NCBI GenBank assembly: GCA_023150805.1
Contig: JAKLKF010000045.1
Coordinates: 1 to 53,123, forward strand
Source: Myxococcota bacterium
Lineage (GTDB): Bacteria; Myxococcota_A; UBA796; UBA2385
Reading direction: 5' to 3'
DNA: 53,123 nucleotides
The notes under the pieces are model-generated. The model searched no databases and had not been told where the DNA came from. It saw nothing but the letters and a program-made list of their open reading frames with translations. How positions within the stretch are numbered: position 1 is the stretch's first letter; each line of letters starts with the position of its first letter. Position numbers and translations under genes: made by a program. Positions 19,285-29,891 of the stretch are shown here, piece after piece.

Positions 19285-19301
19285 GGGGCGGAGGGCGGGG
19301 G

Positions 19302-20378
19302 CTACTCGGCGCCGACCACGGCCATGGTCGCGGCCTTGACCTTCTCGATCTCGGCGGCGCCCAGGGTGCGGGCGGCGGTGCGGGCCGCGTGGGCCGCCGT
19401 CACCTCGGCCAGGCGCTGGTTGGCCTGGGCCATCTGCCAGGCCAGCGCGTGGATGAAGCTACGGCGCAGCGCCCGCCCCTCGGGCGTCGTGCTGACGACC
19501 AGCGCCTTGCAGACCTCGCGCGGCATCCGGTACAGCCAGCTGCCCTGCTCGGTCACGCAGGTCGCCGTGCGGGAGTCGTCGGCGATGATGGCCAGGTGCC
19601 CGAAGAGGGCGCCCGGGTGCAGCACGCCGACCTTCTCGTGCAGCTCGTTCTTGGTGGCGCGGTACACCCCGACCTCGCCGGTGGCCAGGATCCAGGCGTC
19701 GCCCTTCATCGAGCCCTCCTCGATGATGCGCTCGCCCTGGTCCATGCCCACGACCTCCAGGTGGCCCGCCAGCAGCTCCCGCAGGTTTGCCGGCAGGTCC
19801 TTGAAGTGGGCCGACTGGGCCAGCACGTCGGTGGCCTTGGGCGCGCGGCCCCGCGGCCCCGTGCCGGCGACGGCGGTGGTGAGCCGGTTCCACAGGCCCT
19901 CGGGCTCGGCCTTCTCGATGTCGCTGCCCTCGGCGAGCTGGCCGATGCGCCCGTCCGTCTCGCGGATGCGGTCGGCGAGCATGTGCAGGACCTGGTCCTC
20001 CAGCCGGTCGATCGCCGGGTGGCCGGCGGCGGCGAGCTTCTCGTAGCCGGCGCGCTCCAGGATGAGCAGGTCGCAGGACTCCGTGGAGCGGATCGACGCC
20101 GTGCGCCGGGTCGCCAGGCCGAGCAGCGCCAGCTCGCCCAGCGCCTCGCCGCGGCGGACGAAGCGCAGCGAGGTCGTGTCGGGCGGCTTGCCGACGTAGA
20201 CCTCCAGCTCGCCCTCGAGCAGGAAGAGCATGGCGTCGTCCTCCTCGCCCTCTTCCACGATGACGGCGTTGGGCGGGACCTCGACGGGGTTGCAGGCGTC
20301 GAGGAAGGAGAGGATCTGGGCGCGGTCCAGCCCGCGCAGGATCCGGATGAAGCCGAGCTCCATGGGGTCGAAGGCCAC
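19302..20378 (-). CDS. Double cyclic-nucleotide-binding-domain protein
   Basis: A 358-aa cytoplasmic protein with two cNMP-binding folds. The first (about 15-130) has GEALGELALLGLATRRTAS, a good phosphate-binding cassette with the E and R. The second (about 195-310) has GALFGHLAIIADDSRTAT, where the ribose-binding Glu is His, so it may bind differently or not at all. There is no helix-turn-helix, so it is not a Crp-type regulator; it probably acts as a regulatory subunit or scaffold. A helical tail rich in Ala and Glu follows. The start is GTG 20378 with AGGAG 5 nt upstream. It heads the NAD-cluster run (17-bp gap to the next gene). Confidence 0.82.
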   Translation of the reverse strand: MAFDPMELGFIRILRGLDRAQILSFLDACNPVEVPPNAVIVEEGEEDDAMLFLLEGELEVYVGKPPDTTSLRFVRRGEALGELALLGLATRRTASIRSTESCDLLILERAGYEKLAAAGHPAIDRLEDQVLHMLADRIRETDGRIGQLAEGSDIEKAEPEGLWNRLTTAVAGTGPRGRAPKATDVLAQSAHFKDLPANLRELLAGHLEVVGMDQGERIIEEGSMKGDAWILATGEVGVYRATKNELHEKVGVLHPGALFGHLAIIADDSRTATCVTEQGSWLYRMPREVCKALVVSTTPEGRALRRSFIHALAWQMAQANQRLAEVTAAHAARTAARTLGAAEIEKVKAATMAVVGAE

Positions 20379-20451
20379 GGGGGCTCCTGTGGGGTCGATT
20401 GGGGGAGGTACGGGCCAGCCTGGGCGCGGGCCGACGGTGCGGGCATCCTAT

Positions 20452-20469
20452 CCGGAGGAGCGGCTCCGG
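20452..20469 (+). promoter_or_regulatory. Leader hairpin covering a GGAGGAG ribosome-site-like element before the ABC-F gene
   Basis: CCGGAG (20452-20457) can pair with CTCCGG (20464-20469) across a 6-nt loop and would bury part of GGAGGAG (20454-20460). It sits 5 nt before ATG 20475. Leader hairpins regulate some ABC-F genes elsewhere; here it is only a structural suggestion. Confidence 0.35.
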
Positions 20470-20474
20470 GGGGG

Positions 20475-22397
<1,923 letters not shown>

Positions 22398-22423
22398 GGC
22401 CTCGCCAGGCCGCGCGCCGCGGG

Positions 22424-22429
22424 TAGACG
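22424..22429 (+). promoter_or_regulatory. TAGACG -10-like hexamer 6 nt before the SelO start
   Basis: TAGACG is followed by 6 nt and then ATG 22436, with no Shine-Dalgarno. The spacing matches other leaderless-like starts in this window, but the final T of a -10 is missing, so support is weak. Confidence 0.25.
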
Positions 22430-22435
22430 GCCGCC

Positions 22436-23920
22436 ATGCCGCTGCCGCCCTCGCCCGACGCCCTCGGTCCGCGCTATCGCCCCGAGCCCCGCCACCTCGA
22501 CCTGGGCCCTGCCTTCTTCGACCCGGTCCGGCCCGCGACCTTCCCGCAGCACCGGCTGCGCTTCCGCAACCAGCGGCACGCCGCCACCGTCGGCCTGGAC
22601 GGGCTGGACGACGCGGCGTGGGTCGAGGCCATGGCGCGGTTCGCGCCCCTGCCGGGCAACCACCCCCAGCCGCTGGCCCTGCGCTACCACGGCCACCAGT
22701 TCCAGAGCTACAACCCCCACCTGGGCGACGGCCGCGGCTTCCTCTACGCCCAGGTCCGCGACGACCGCGACCGGCTGCTGGACCTGGGCACCAAGGGCAG
22801 CGGCACCACCCCCTACAGCCGGGGAGGAGACGGGCGGCTGACGCTCAAGGGCGGGGTGCGGGAGATCCTGGCCACCGAGCTGCTGGAGGCCCGCGGAGTG
22901 GACACCAGCAAGACGCTGTCGGTGATCGAGACCGGCGAGGCGCTCGACCGCCACGACGAGCCCAGCCCGACGCGGTCCTGCGTCCTGGTCCGCCTCAGCC
23001 ACGGCCACGTGCGCATCGGCACCTTCCAGCGGCTGCACGCCCTGGGCCAGAAGGCCGAGCTGGACACGCTGCTGCGCTACGCCGCCGCGACCTACCACCC
23101 CGCGATCGCGCAGGCCCCCGACCTGCCGGCCGCCTTCCTGGGTGCGGTGGCCGAGGCCTGCGCCGACACGGTCGCGGCCTGGCTGGTGGCTGGCTTCGTG
23201 CACGGCGTGCTCAACACCGACAACATCAACGTCTCGGGCGAGAGCTTCGACTACGGCCCGTGGCGCTTCACCCCGGCCTGCGACCCCGGCTTCACCGCCG
23301 CCTACTTCGATCACAGCGGGCTGTACGCCTTCGGCAGGCAGGCCGCCGCGGTCGCCTGGAACCTGGAGCGCCTGGCCGGCACCCTGGTCCCCGTGGGCCA
23401 GGCCGGCACGCTGTCGGACGCCCTGGCGCGCTACCGGCCGGCCTTCGGCGCCGCCTTCGTGCGCCGGACGGTCCAGGCGCTGGGCGTGGAGCCCCGAGGG
23501 GAGGCCGCGGATCGCGCCCTCACCGACGCCTGGTGGCAGTACCTGGAACAGAGCCGCGCGCCCTTCGACCGGCCCTGGTTCGACTGGTACGGCGGAGAGG
23601 CCGCCGCGCCCCGGGCGGCCGCCTCGCCCGTGGACTACCGCGGGCCCCACTGGGCGGCCGTGCGCCACGCCCTCGCCGGCCGCGCGCCCGCGGACCCGGC
23701 GCGCCTGTCCCACCCCTACTGGCAGGGGCCGGCACCCGAGTCGCTCATCATCGACGAGGTCGAGGCCCTGTGGGAGGCCATCGACCGGCGCGACGACTGG
23801 GGCCCCCTGCACGACAAGGTCCGCCGCATCCGCGCCGCCGGCCGCGCGGCGGGCTTCGGGCCGGCCGATCCCACCCGGGACGGACAGACCGGCGAGCCGC
23901 CACCTGCCGGGGCCGCCTGA
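22436..23920 (+). CDS. selO: Protein adenylyltransferase SelO
   Basis: A 494-aa SelO/YdiU-family pseudokinase that transfers AMP to Ser/Thr/Tyr of target proteins, linked in other bacteria to redox stress. Visible motifs: YHGHQFQSYNPHLGDGRG (84-101), LDLGTKGSGTTPYSRGGDGR (115-134) with the nucleotide-binding Lys120, GVLNTDNINVSG (257-268) and FDYGPWRF (271-278) with a metal Asp. No selenocysteine/Cys-Ser-Ser C-terminus is present, as usual for many bacterial forms. Length is close to E. coli YdiU (478). The start at ATG 22436 lacks a ribosome site and lies 38 bp after the ABC-F stop. Confidence 0.95.
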   Translation: MPLPPSPDALGPRYRPEPRHLDLGPAFFDPVRPATFPQHRLRFRNQRHAATVGLDGLDDAAWVEAMARFAPLPGNHPQPLALRYHGHQFQSYNPHLGDGRGFLYAQVRDDRDRLLDLGTKGSGTTPYSRGGDGRLTLKGGVREILATELLEARGVDTSKTLSVIETGEALDRHDEPSPTRSCVLVRLSHGHVRIGTFQRLHALGQKAELDTLLRYAAATYHPAIAQAPDLPAAFLGAVAEACADTVAAWLVAGFVHGVLNTDNINVSGESFDYGPWRFTPACDPGFTAAYFDHSGLYAFGRQAAAVAWNLERLAGTLVPVGQAGTLSDALARYRPAFGAAFVRRTVQALGVEPRGEAADRALTDAWWQYLEQSRAPFDRPWFDWYGGEAAAPRAAASPVDYRGPHWAAVRHALAGRAPADPARLSHPYWQGPAPESLIIDEVEALWEAIDRRDDWGPLHDKVRRIRAAGRAAGFGPADPTRDGQTGEPPPAGAA

Positions 23921-23976
23921 CCGGCCCTGTGCGGGGAAGGACACGGTATGCTGCGGGCCCGTTCGCGAGGCGCCCG

Positions 23977-25170
23977 GTGCTCCGACTTCCCTCGAAGGTC
24001 GCTACCCACCTGCTGCGGTCGAGCGCCTCGCTCTCGGCCGCCGTCCTGGGCGCCCTGCTGCCGGGCTGCAGCGAGGTGGTCTCGGTCGGGGCCGACCCGA
24101 CCTCGCTGGACTTCCCCGCCTCGGACTTCGTCGGCACGGGCGCCCTCACCCGCACCACCACGGTCTGCTACACCGGGCCGGGGCAGGCCGACTGCACGGC
24201 CGAGGTGCCGGCGCCCTTCTCGCTGGTCGGGGGCGAGGGGAGCACCGGCGAGGGGGGCACCGGCGAGGGGACGACGGTGCAGTTCTCCATCTCCGAGGGA
24301 AGCTGCTTCGAGCTGGAGGTGGCGCTCGCCGCGCCGGCGGACCTGGACGAGAGCCTGGCCATCTCCGTCGTCGGCGAGCTGATCAGCGGGACCGTGGGCG
24401 TGGATCTGCACGCCACCGCGGAGGAGGAGCCCGGCGACGGAGGGGGCACCGACGGGGGAGGCACCGACGGGGGGGGCTCGGACGGGGGCAGCGCCGACGG
24501 CGGGGGCACGGACGGGGGCGGCACGGACGGCGGAGGGGACGGGGGCGGCACGGACGACACGGGGGGCGTCGCCTCGCCGTGCCCCGGCTACTCGGGCCTG
24601 GCGACGTCGCGGGTGCGCACCTACCAGGCCACCACCAGCTACCGCGACCTGTACCGCTACTCGGGCACGCAGACGGTGACCGTCGACGCCAGCGACCCGG
24701 CGGCGCCCGTGCTGGTGGCCAGCTTCTCGATGACCGACACCTCGGGCGGCGTGCTGTCGACCACCCAGCGCGACAGCTACACCTGCACCTCCGCCGGCGC
24801 CACGCTGGTGCGCAGCGAGACGGTGGGCAGCCTGGTCACCAGCGACGGCACCACCATCCCCATCGCGCGCACCGACACCTACAGCGACGGCATGCTGGCC
24901 ATGGTGCACGGCTTCGGCACCGGCGGCAGCGTCGCCGACACCTTCACCTTCGTGCGCGACGAGGACGGCCGCACCACGACCATCAACGGATCGAACGTGA
25001 TGAACGGCACCGCGCCCGCCACCACCGAGACCGCGGTCGGGACCTGGTCCACCGTCCAGACCCACATCCAGTACGCCGCGGGCTCGGACGCGCTGAACTA
25101 CTACGCCTACCTCGACGAGGAGCTGGGCGTGGTCAAGTCCTTCTACTGGGAGCTGGTGGGCCTGGACTAG
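23977..25170 (+). CDS. Lipoprotein with DGG-repeat linker
   Basis: A 397-aa protein starting at GTG 23977 with GAGG about 6 nt upstream. The leader ends LLPGC, a plausible lipobox. An N-terminal beta domain (about 30-145) opens VSVGADPTSLDFPA and resembles a cell-surface Ig-like or choice-of-anchor domain. A glycine/aspartate linker (about 153-196) leads to a C-terminal domain (about 205-397) rich in Thr/Ser beta strands. TATGCT at 23947-23952 is a good -10 candidate. Function unknown; the design is of a surface lipoprotein that displays a globular domain on a flexible stalk. Confidence 0.75.
   Translation: MLRLPSKVATHLLRSSASLSAAVLGALLPGCSEVVSVGADPTSLDFPASDFVGTGALTRTTTVCYTGPGQADCTAEVPAPFSLVGGEGSTGEGGTGEGTTVQFSISEGSCFELEVALAAPADLDESLAISVVGELISGTVGVDLHATAEEEPGDGGGTDGGGTDGGGSDGGSADGGGTDGGGTDGGGDGGGTDDTGGVASPCPGYSGLATSRVRTYQATTSYRDLYRYSGTQTVTVDASDPAAPVLVASFSMTDTSGGVLSTTQRDSYTCTSAGATLVRSETVGSLVTSDGTTIPIARTDTYSDGMLAMVHGFGTGGSVADTFTFVRDEDGRTTTINGSNVMNGTAPATTETAVGTWSTVQTHIQYAAGSDALNYYAYLDEELGVVKSFYWELVGLD
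24433..24564 (+). repeat. In-frame GGCACCGACGGGGG-type minisatellite encoding a TDGGG linker
   Basis: Imperfect 12-15-bp units give repeated T/S-D-G-G-G in the lipoprotein at 23977-25170. All changes stay in frame. It resembles the longer tract at 27400-27671 in another lipoprotein gene. Confidence 0.85.
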
Positions 25171-25203
25171 GCGCGGGCGCCGGGCGCCCTGCGACGCGGG
25201 CGC

Positions 25204-25548
25204 TCAGGCCTGCGGCAGGTGCTCCCGGTACAGCTCCAGCCAGGCGACGATGTCGGCGCTCTCCAGCAGCGGCTGGCCGTCGATGACCAGGCAGGGGACC
25301 TGGGTGCCGCGCGTCAGGCGCAGCAGCTCGCGGCTGGCCTCGGGGTCCTGGTGCACGTCGCGCCAGGGGATCTCCAGGCCCAGGTCGGCCGCCTTGCGCA
25401 GCACGCGCTGGCAGTAGGGGCAGGACTTGAAGCCGAAGAGCTGCAGCGCGCGGGGGCCGTCGGGGGGCGGCACCCCCAGGCGGCGGGCCAGCTCGGCGGG
25501 GGTGGGTGCGGGGGCGGAGGCGCCGCGCAGGCGGTCGAAGAAGGACAT
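25204..25548 (-). CDS. Glutaredoxin/GST-N-like thioredoxin-fold protein
   Basis: A 114-aa protein with the redox motif SCPYCQR (C43, C46), a cis-proline strand TQVPCLVIDG and the GSH-binding-like ESADIVAWL. It fits the glutaredoxin/glutathione S-transferase N-terminal fold, as in small GST_N_3 or Grx proteins. Likely roles are cytoplasmic thiol-disulfide exchange or deglutathionylation. A 30-residue N-terminal extension precedes the fold. The start is ATG 25548 with GGAG 6 nt upstream. It is divergent from miaE and convergent with the DGG lipoprotein. Confidence 0.88.
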   Translation of the reverse strand: MSFFDRLRGASAPAPTPAELARRLGVPPPDGPRALQLFGFKSCPYCQRVLRKAADLGLEIPWRDVHQDPEASRELLRLTRGTQVPCLVIDGQPLLESADIVAWLELYREHLPQA

Positions 25549-25637
25549 GCAGGCTCCAGGCCGGCGGATCGGGGCCGGCGTTTCGGGGGGGGCGGGACAG
25601 ATAGCCACCGAAGCCGGCCAGGCCAACCGCCCCCGGA

Positions 25638-25643
25638 TAGGGC
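25638..25643 (+). promoter_or_regulatory. TAGGGC -10-like hexamer 6 nt before the miaE start
   Basis: TAGGGC ends 6 nt before GTG 25650. There is no clear Shine-Dalgarno. Same spacing as the sites at 6439 and 39171. Confidence 0.25.
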
Positions 25644-25649
25644 GGGCCG

Positions 25650-26234
25650 GTGCTGCACCTCGCCGCTCCGACCCGCGCCGACTGGCTGCCCCAGGCCCTG
25701 GCCGCCCTGCCGGCCATCCTGGTCGACCACGCCCACTGCGAGAAGAAGGCCGCCAGCACGGCCATGAACCTGATCTTCCGCTACGTGGACCAGCCCGACC
25801 TGGTGGCCGCCCTCTCGCCCCTGGCGCGCGAGGAGCTGGAGCACTTCGAGCAGGTGCTGGCCCTGCTCCCGGCCCGGGGGCTGGCCCTGCAGCGCCTGGA
25901 GCCCGCGCCCTACGCCGCCCGCCTGCACGCCGCCGTGCGCAAGGACGAGCCCCAGCGCCTGCTGGACACGCTGCTGTGCTGCGCCCTCATCGAGGCGCGC
26001 TCCTGCGAGCGCATGAAGCTGCTGGCCGAGGGGCTCGCGGAGGCCGAGGAGGCCGAGCTGGCGGCCTTCTACCGGTCCCTGCTGGCCAGCGAGGCGCGCC
26101 ACTTCAGCACCTACACCGACCTGGCCGCCGCGCGCTTCGGCCGCGCCGAGACGATGGCCCGCCTGGAGGCGCTGGCCGCCCACGAGGCGGCGGTGCTGGC
26201 CACGCCGGGGCCGGAGCCGCGCCTGCACGCCTGA
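25650..26234 (+). CDS. miaE: tRNA-(2-methylthio-N6-isopentenyl-A37) hydroxylase
   Basis: A 194-aa ferritin-like non-haem diiron enzyme hydroxylating the isopentenyl group of ms2i6A37 in tRNAs. The diiron ligands are visible in order: DHAHCEKKAA (first Glu), EELEHF (Glu and His pair), IEARSCERM and SEARHF. Length matches MiaE. The start is GTG 25650. It converges tail-to-tail with the Spx-like gene with no spacer between stops (TGA then TCA). MiaB/MiaA are not in the window but would be needed to make its substrate. Confidence 0.93.
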   Translation: MLHLAAPTRADWLPQALAALPAILVDHAHCEKKAASTAMNLIFRYVDQPDLVAALSPLAREELEHFEQVLALLPARGLALQRLEPAPYAARLHAAVRKDEPQRLLDTLLCCALIEARSCERMKLLAEGLAEAEEAELAAFYRSLLASEARHFSTYTDLAAARFGRAETMARLEALAAHEAAVLATPGPEPRLHA

Positions 26235-26606
26235 TCAGCCGAAGCGGCGCGCGTACTCCTCCTCCTTGAAGCCCACCAGCGCCGGCTCCCCGTCGAGCTC
26301 GACCACCGGGCGCTTGAGCAGCATGGCGTCGGCCTGGAAGCGCGGCAGCCACTCCGCGTCGCCCCAGCCGGCCTTCTCGGGTCCCAGCTCGCGGTAGGCC
26401 CCGCCGCTGGTGTTGCGCATCGGGCCGCTGCCGAAGGCCGCCACCCACCGCGCGACCCGCTCGGGCTCGGGAGGCGTGGCGCGCAGGTCGACCCAGGCGT
26501 GGGCGACGCCGTGCTGGTCGAGCCACTGGCGGGCCTTCTTGACCGTGCCGCAGGTGGGGATGCCGTAGACCGTGACCGTCGCCTTGCCGGCTGCCTTGCT
26601 GCCCAT
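26235..26606 (-). CDS. ArsC/Spx-family thioredoxin-fold protein (YffB-like)
   Basis: A 123-aa protein with the single active Cys in GIPTCGTVKKA (C19), the ArsC/Spx/YffB signature; there is no CxxC pair. NTSGGAYRELG and LLKRPVVELDG match the later strand with the conserved Arg/Pro. YffB-type members are probable GSH-dependent thiol reductases; arsenate reduction is not proven, and no ars genes are near. The start is ATG 26606 with TCGGAGGA about 4 nt upstream. It is divergent from the TPR gene over 47 bp. Confidence 0.88.
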   Translation of the reverse strand: MGSKAAGKATVTVYGIPTCGTVKKARQWLDQHGVAHAWVDLRATPPEPERVARWVAAFGSGPMRNTSGGAYRELGPEKAGWGDAEWLPRFQADAMLLKRPVVELDGEPALVGFKEEEYARRFG

Positions 26607-26653
26607 GGGGTCCTCCGAGGAGCGCCTGGATATCCTCGCCGGTCGGAGGAGCC

Positions 26654-27268
26654 ATGTCGTCACCCGATCCCGCCGCCCTGCTCGCGCAGGCCCTGGAGAC
26701 CCTCGCCCAGGACGGCGCCGCCGCCGCCCTGCCCCTGCTGGACGCGGCCCTGGCGGCGCAGCCCACGATCCGGCACGGCGAGACCGGCGGGCGGGTGACC
26801 CGCGGGCTGGTGCGCATGGAGCTGGGGCTGGCGGCCGAGGCGGCCGAGGACTTCAAGGCCTGGACCGCGCAGGACCCCCAGGACGCCGCCGGCTGGCTGG
26901 GGCTGGGGCGGGCCCGGGCGGCCCTGCGGGACGCCGCCGGCGCGGTGCAGGCGCTGGACCGCGCGATCGACCTGCGGCCGGGCTGGAGCGACGCCCACTG
27001 GCACCGGGCGACCAGCCGGGCGTCGCTGCACGAGCTGGCGGGCGCGGTCGAGGACCTGGACGCGGCCCTGCGCCACCTGCCGCCGTGGGCCATGGGCACG
27101 GCGCGCGAGGCGCGGATCTGCGTGGCGCGGGCGCAGCTCCGCCTGCTGGTGGAGGACCGGGCCGGCGCGCGGGAGGACCTGGTGCGCGCGGCGGCGGTCC
27201 ACGACGCGCGGGGCGACCTGTCCGGCCGGGACGGGGTCATCGCGATGGCGCGCGAGCTGGGCCTGTAG
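26654..27268 (+). CDS. TPR-repeat protein
   Basis: A 204-aa, Ala/Leu-rich all-helical protein without signal peptide. Repeats of about 34 residues can be seen, for example WLGLGRARAALRDAAGAVQ followed by ALDRAIDLRPG, and HWHRATSRASLHELAGAVED. Three to four TPR units are likely, so it should mediate protein binding. The ribosome site GGAGGAG is 3-4 nt before ATG 26654. TATCCT (26631-26636) may be its -10. Partner unknown. Confidence 0.8.
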   Translation: MSSPDPAALLAQALETLAQDGAAAALPLLDAALAAQPTIRHGETGGRVTRGLVRMELGLAAEAAEDFKAWTAQDPQDAAGWLGLGRARAALRDAAGAVQALDRAIDLRPGWSDAHWHRATSRASLHELAGAVEDLDAALRHLPPWAMGTAREARICVARAQLRLLVEDRAGAREDLVRAAAVHDARGDLSGRDGVIAMARELGL

Positions 27269-27335
27269 GCGGGGCGCGGGTCCGGCGGTGCCGGGGTAGC
27301 ATGAGGCCGCCTCCTCCCGCCTGCTCCGGTGCTCC

Positions 27336-29149
27336 ATGCGGCTTGTTCGCTCGCTGTCGATCTGCGTCGTCCTCGCTGCCTGCGGGGACAAGGACCCGGG
27401 GGGCGCGGACGGCGCCGGCGACGGGGGCGCTGCGCCGGACGGCGGCGCGACCGGCGACGGGGGCACGGCCGATGGCGGCGACGTCGACGGCGGTGCGGGC
27501 GACGGGGGAGGGGATGGCGGCACCGCAGGGGACGGGGGCACCGCAGGGGACGGGGGCACCGGGGGCGACGGGGGCACCGGGGGAGACGGGGGCACCGCGG
27601 GCGACGGGGGCACTGGGGGGGACGGGGGCACCGCGGGGGACGGGGGCGGCGATGGGGGCACCGACGACACCGGTGATCCCCCCCCGGTGATCACCGGCGA
27701 CGCCTCGGTGGCGGAGAACCCCTCCAACCCCTTCAGCGCGCTGGTGACCGTCACGGTCGACCAGGACGCGGAGCTGGTCGTCCGCTATGGCGAGCACGGC
27801 TTGACCCACGAGACCCCGAGCCGGTCCGTCCTGGCCGGGGAGGAGGTCCAGGTGGTGGTCCTGGGCCTGCACGCCGACACCGACTACCAGCTCCAGGCCG
27901 TCGCCTCGCACGGGGAGGCGACCTGGACCAGCGACAGCCTCTCCTACAGCACCGCCCCGCTGCCTGTCGGCTGGCCGGTCTGTACACCCACCTTCACCGT
28001 CTCCCCTACCGAGGTCGATCCCGACGAGGTCGTGTGCACGCAGGGCGTCACCTCGCGGGGCCAGTACATGTACTTCTGCACCGACTACTTCGGGGAGCCG
28101 GTCTTCTCGATCTCCAGCTCTGGCAACGACTCGATGATGTCGATGCGGGCGCTGCGGGGGGGCGGGTGGGCCAGCACCTCCTACACCTCGTCGCGGGTCG
28201 TGCTCTTCGACGAGACGGGCGCGCAGACCGGGGCGCTGGCCATCTCCTACTTCGACGACGACACGCGCTTCGTCCACGACTTCATCGACTCGCACGAGCT
28301 GGTCGAGTTCACCGAGGGGGAGTGGGAGGGGGGCCTGGGTTTCTTCACCCAGACCTACGAGTACCTCGACGACGGCTCCTACAAGCTCGGCAACGGCCTG
28401 ATCGTCTTCGATCCCGAGAGCCGGGAGGTGTGGTACGACTGGAGCTTCCACGGCGAGCTGGGCGACGGCGAGGCGATGGACCCGCGCATGCCCTACAGCA
28501 GCGCCGGACGCGGCGACTACGCCGAGGACTGGACCCACGCCAACACGATCCTGCACGGCTTCGACGCCGACGGGCGCGCGTACCTGCTGCTGAGCGTGAA
28601 GTCCCAGGACTGGGTGTTCAAGCTCTACCCGGACACCGACGAGCTGGCCTGGGCGCTGGGCTTCGACGGGGACTTCACGCTGGTCGACGACGTGGACGCG
28701 GCCTCGCCCGCCGCGCTCTCCGCCCTGGCCTGGGCCTACCACCAGCACGGGCTGGTCTTCGTCGAGCCCGACGACGACAACCTCCACCTGCTGATGTTCG
28801 ACAACGGCTACCCCCGCAACGACGGCCGGCAGTATCGCTACGACCTGTACTACAGCCGCCTGGTGCAGGTGGAGCTGGACGAGGAGACCATGCTCGCCGA
28901 CATCGACTGGGAGTACGGATCCCCGAGCTGGGGCGCCGAGGACCACATCTTCTCGTCGACCTGCGGCAACACCGTGCTGCTGCAGGACGAGGCGCGCGTC
29001 ATGGCGCTGGACGGCGAAGACGCCACGATGATCGAGGTCAGCTATCCGGAGGGAGAGGAGCGATGGCGGATGCAGTGCGAGACGACCGAGTGGTGCGAGT
29101 ACCGGGTCGCGTGGTTCCCGAGCATGTACGAGACCGACTGGGCGGTCCG

Positions 29150-29153
<4 letters not shown>
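27336..29153 (+). CDS. Arylsulfotransferase (ASST)-like lipoprotein with glycine-rich stalk
   Basis: A 605-aa lipoprotein: leader with lipobox LAAC (Cys16), a Gly/Asp stalk (about 22-110), then a fibronectin-like beta domain (about 118-205) and a C-terminal propeller resembling the PF05935/ASST group. DWTHANTILHGF (H401) sits where ASST enzymes keep an active-site His, and PRNDGRQYRYDLYYSRLVQ is a typical late propeller segment. ASSTs move sulfate between phenolic compounds through a sulfo-histidine; whether this protein does so is unknown. TAGCAT (27297-27302) is a -10 candidate. Its stop overlaps the next gene as ATGA. Confidence 0.8.
27400..27671 (+). repeat. In-frame GGGGACGGGGGCACC minisatellite encoding a DGG(T/A) stalk
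   Basis: About 18 imperfect units of 9-15 bp encode repeating D-G-G-T/A in the ASST-like gene. Unit length is a multiple of three, so slippage would change stalk length without a frameshift. Confidence 0.88.
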
Positions 29154-29884
<731 letters not shown>

Positions 29885-29891
29885 GGCCGTC

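Noticed and set aside
23948..24382. Alternative gene start at ATG 23948 in another frame
   Set aside because: The Arg/Ser/Pro-rich translation has no leader; the GTG 23977 frame has a signal peptide and lipobox and continues to a full-length protein.
25171..25203. GGGCGCC-G-GGCGCCC palindrome after the DGG lipoprotein
   Set aside because: A one-base loop cannot form a hairpin, and GC-only palindromes are common by chance here.
26611..26650. 8-bp inverted repeat TCCTCCGA / TCGGAGGA between the Spx-like and TPR genes
   Set aside because: Each arm is simply the Shine-Dalgarno of one of the two divergent genes, so the symmetry has a trivial cause and is not good evidence for an operator.
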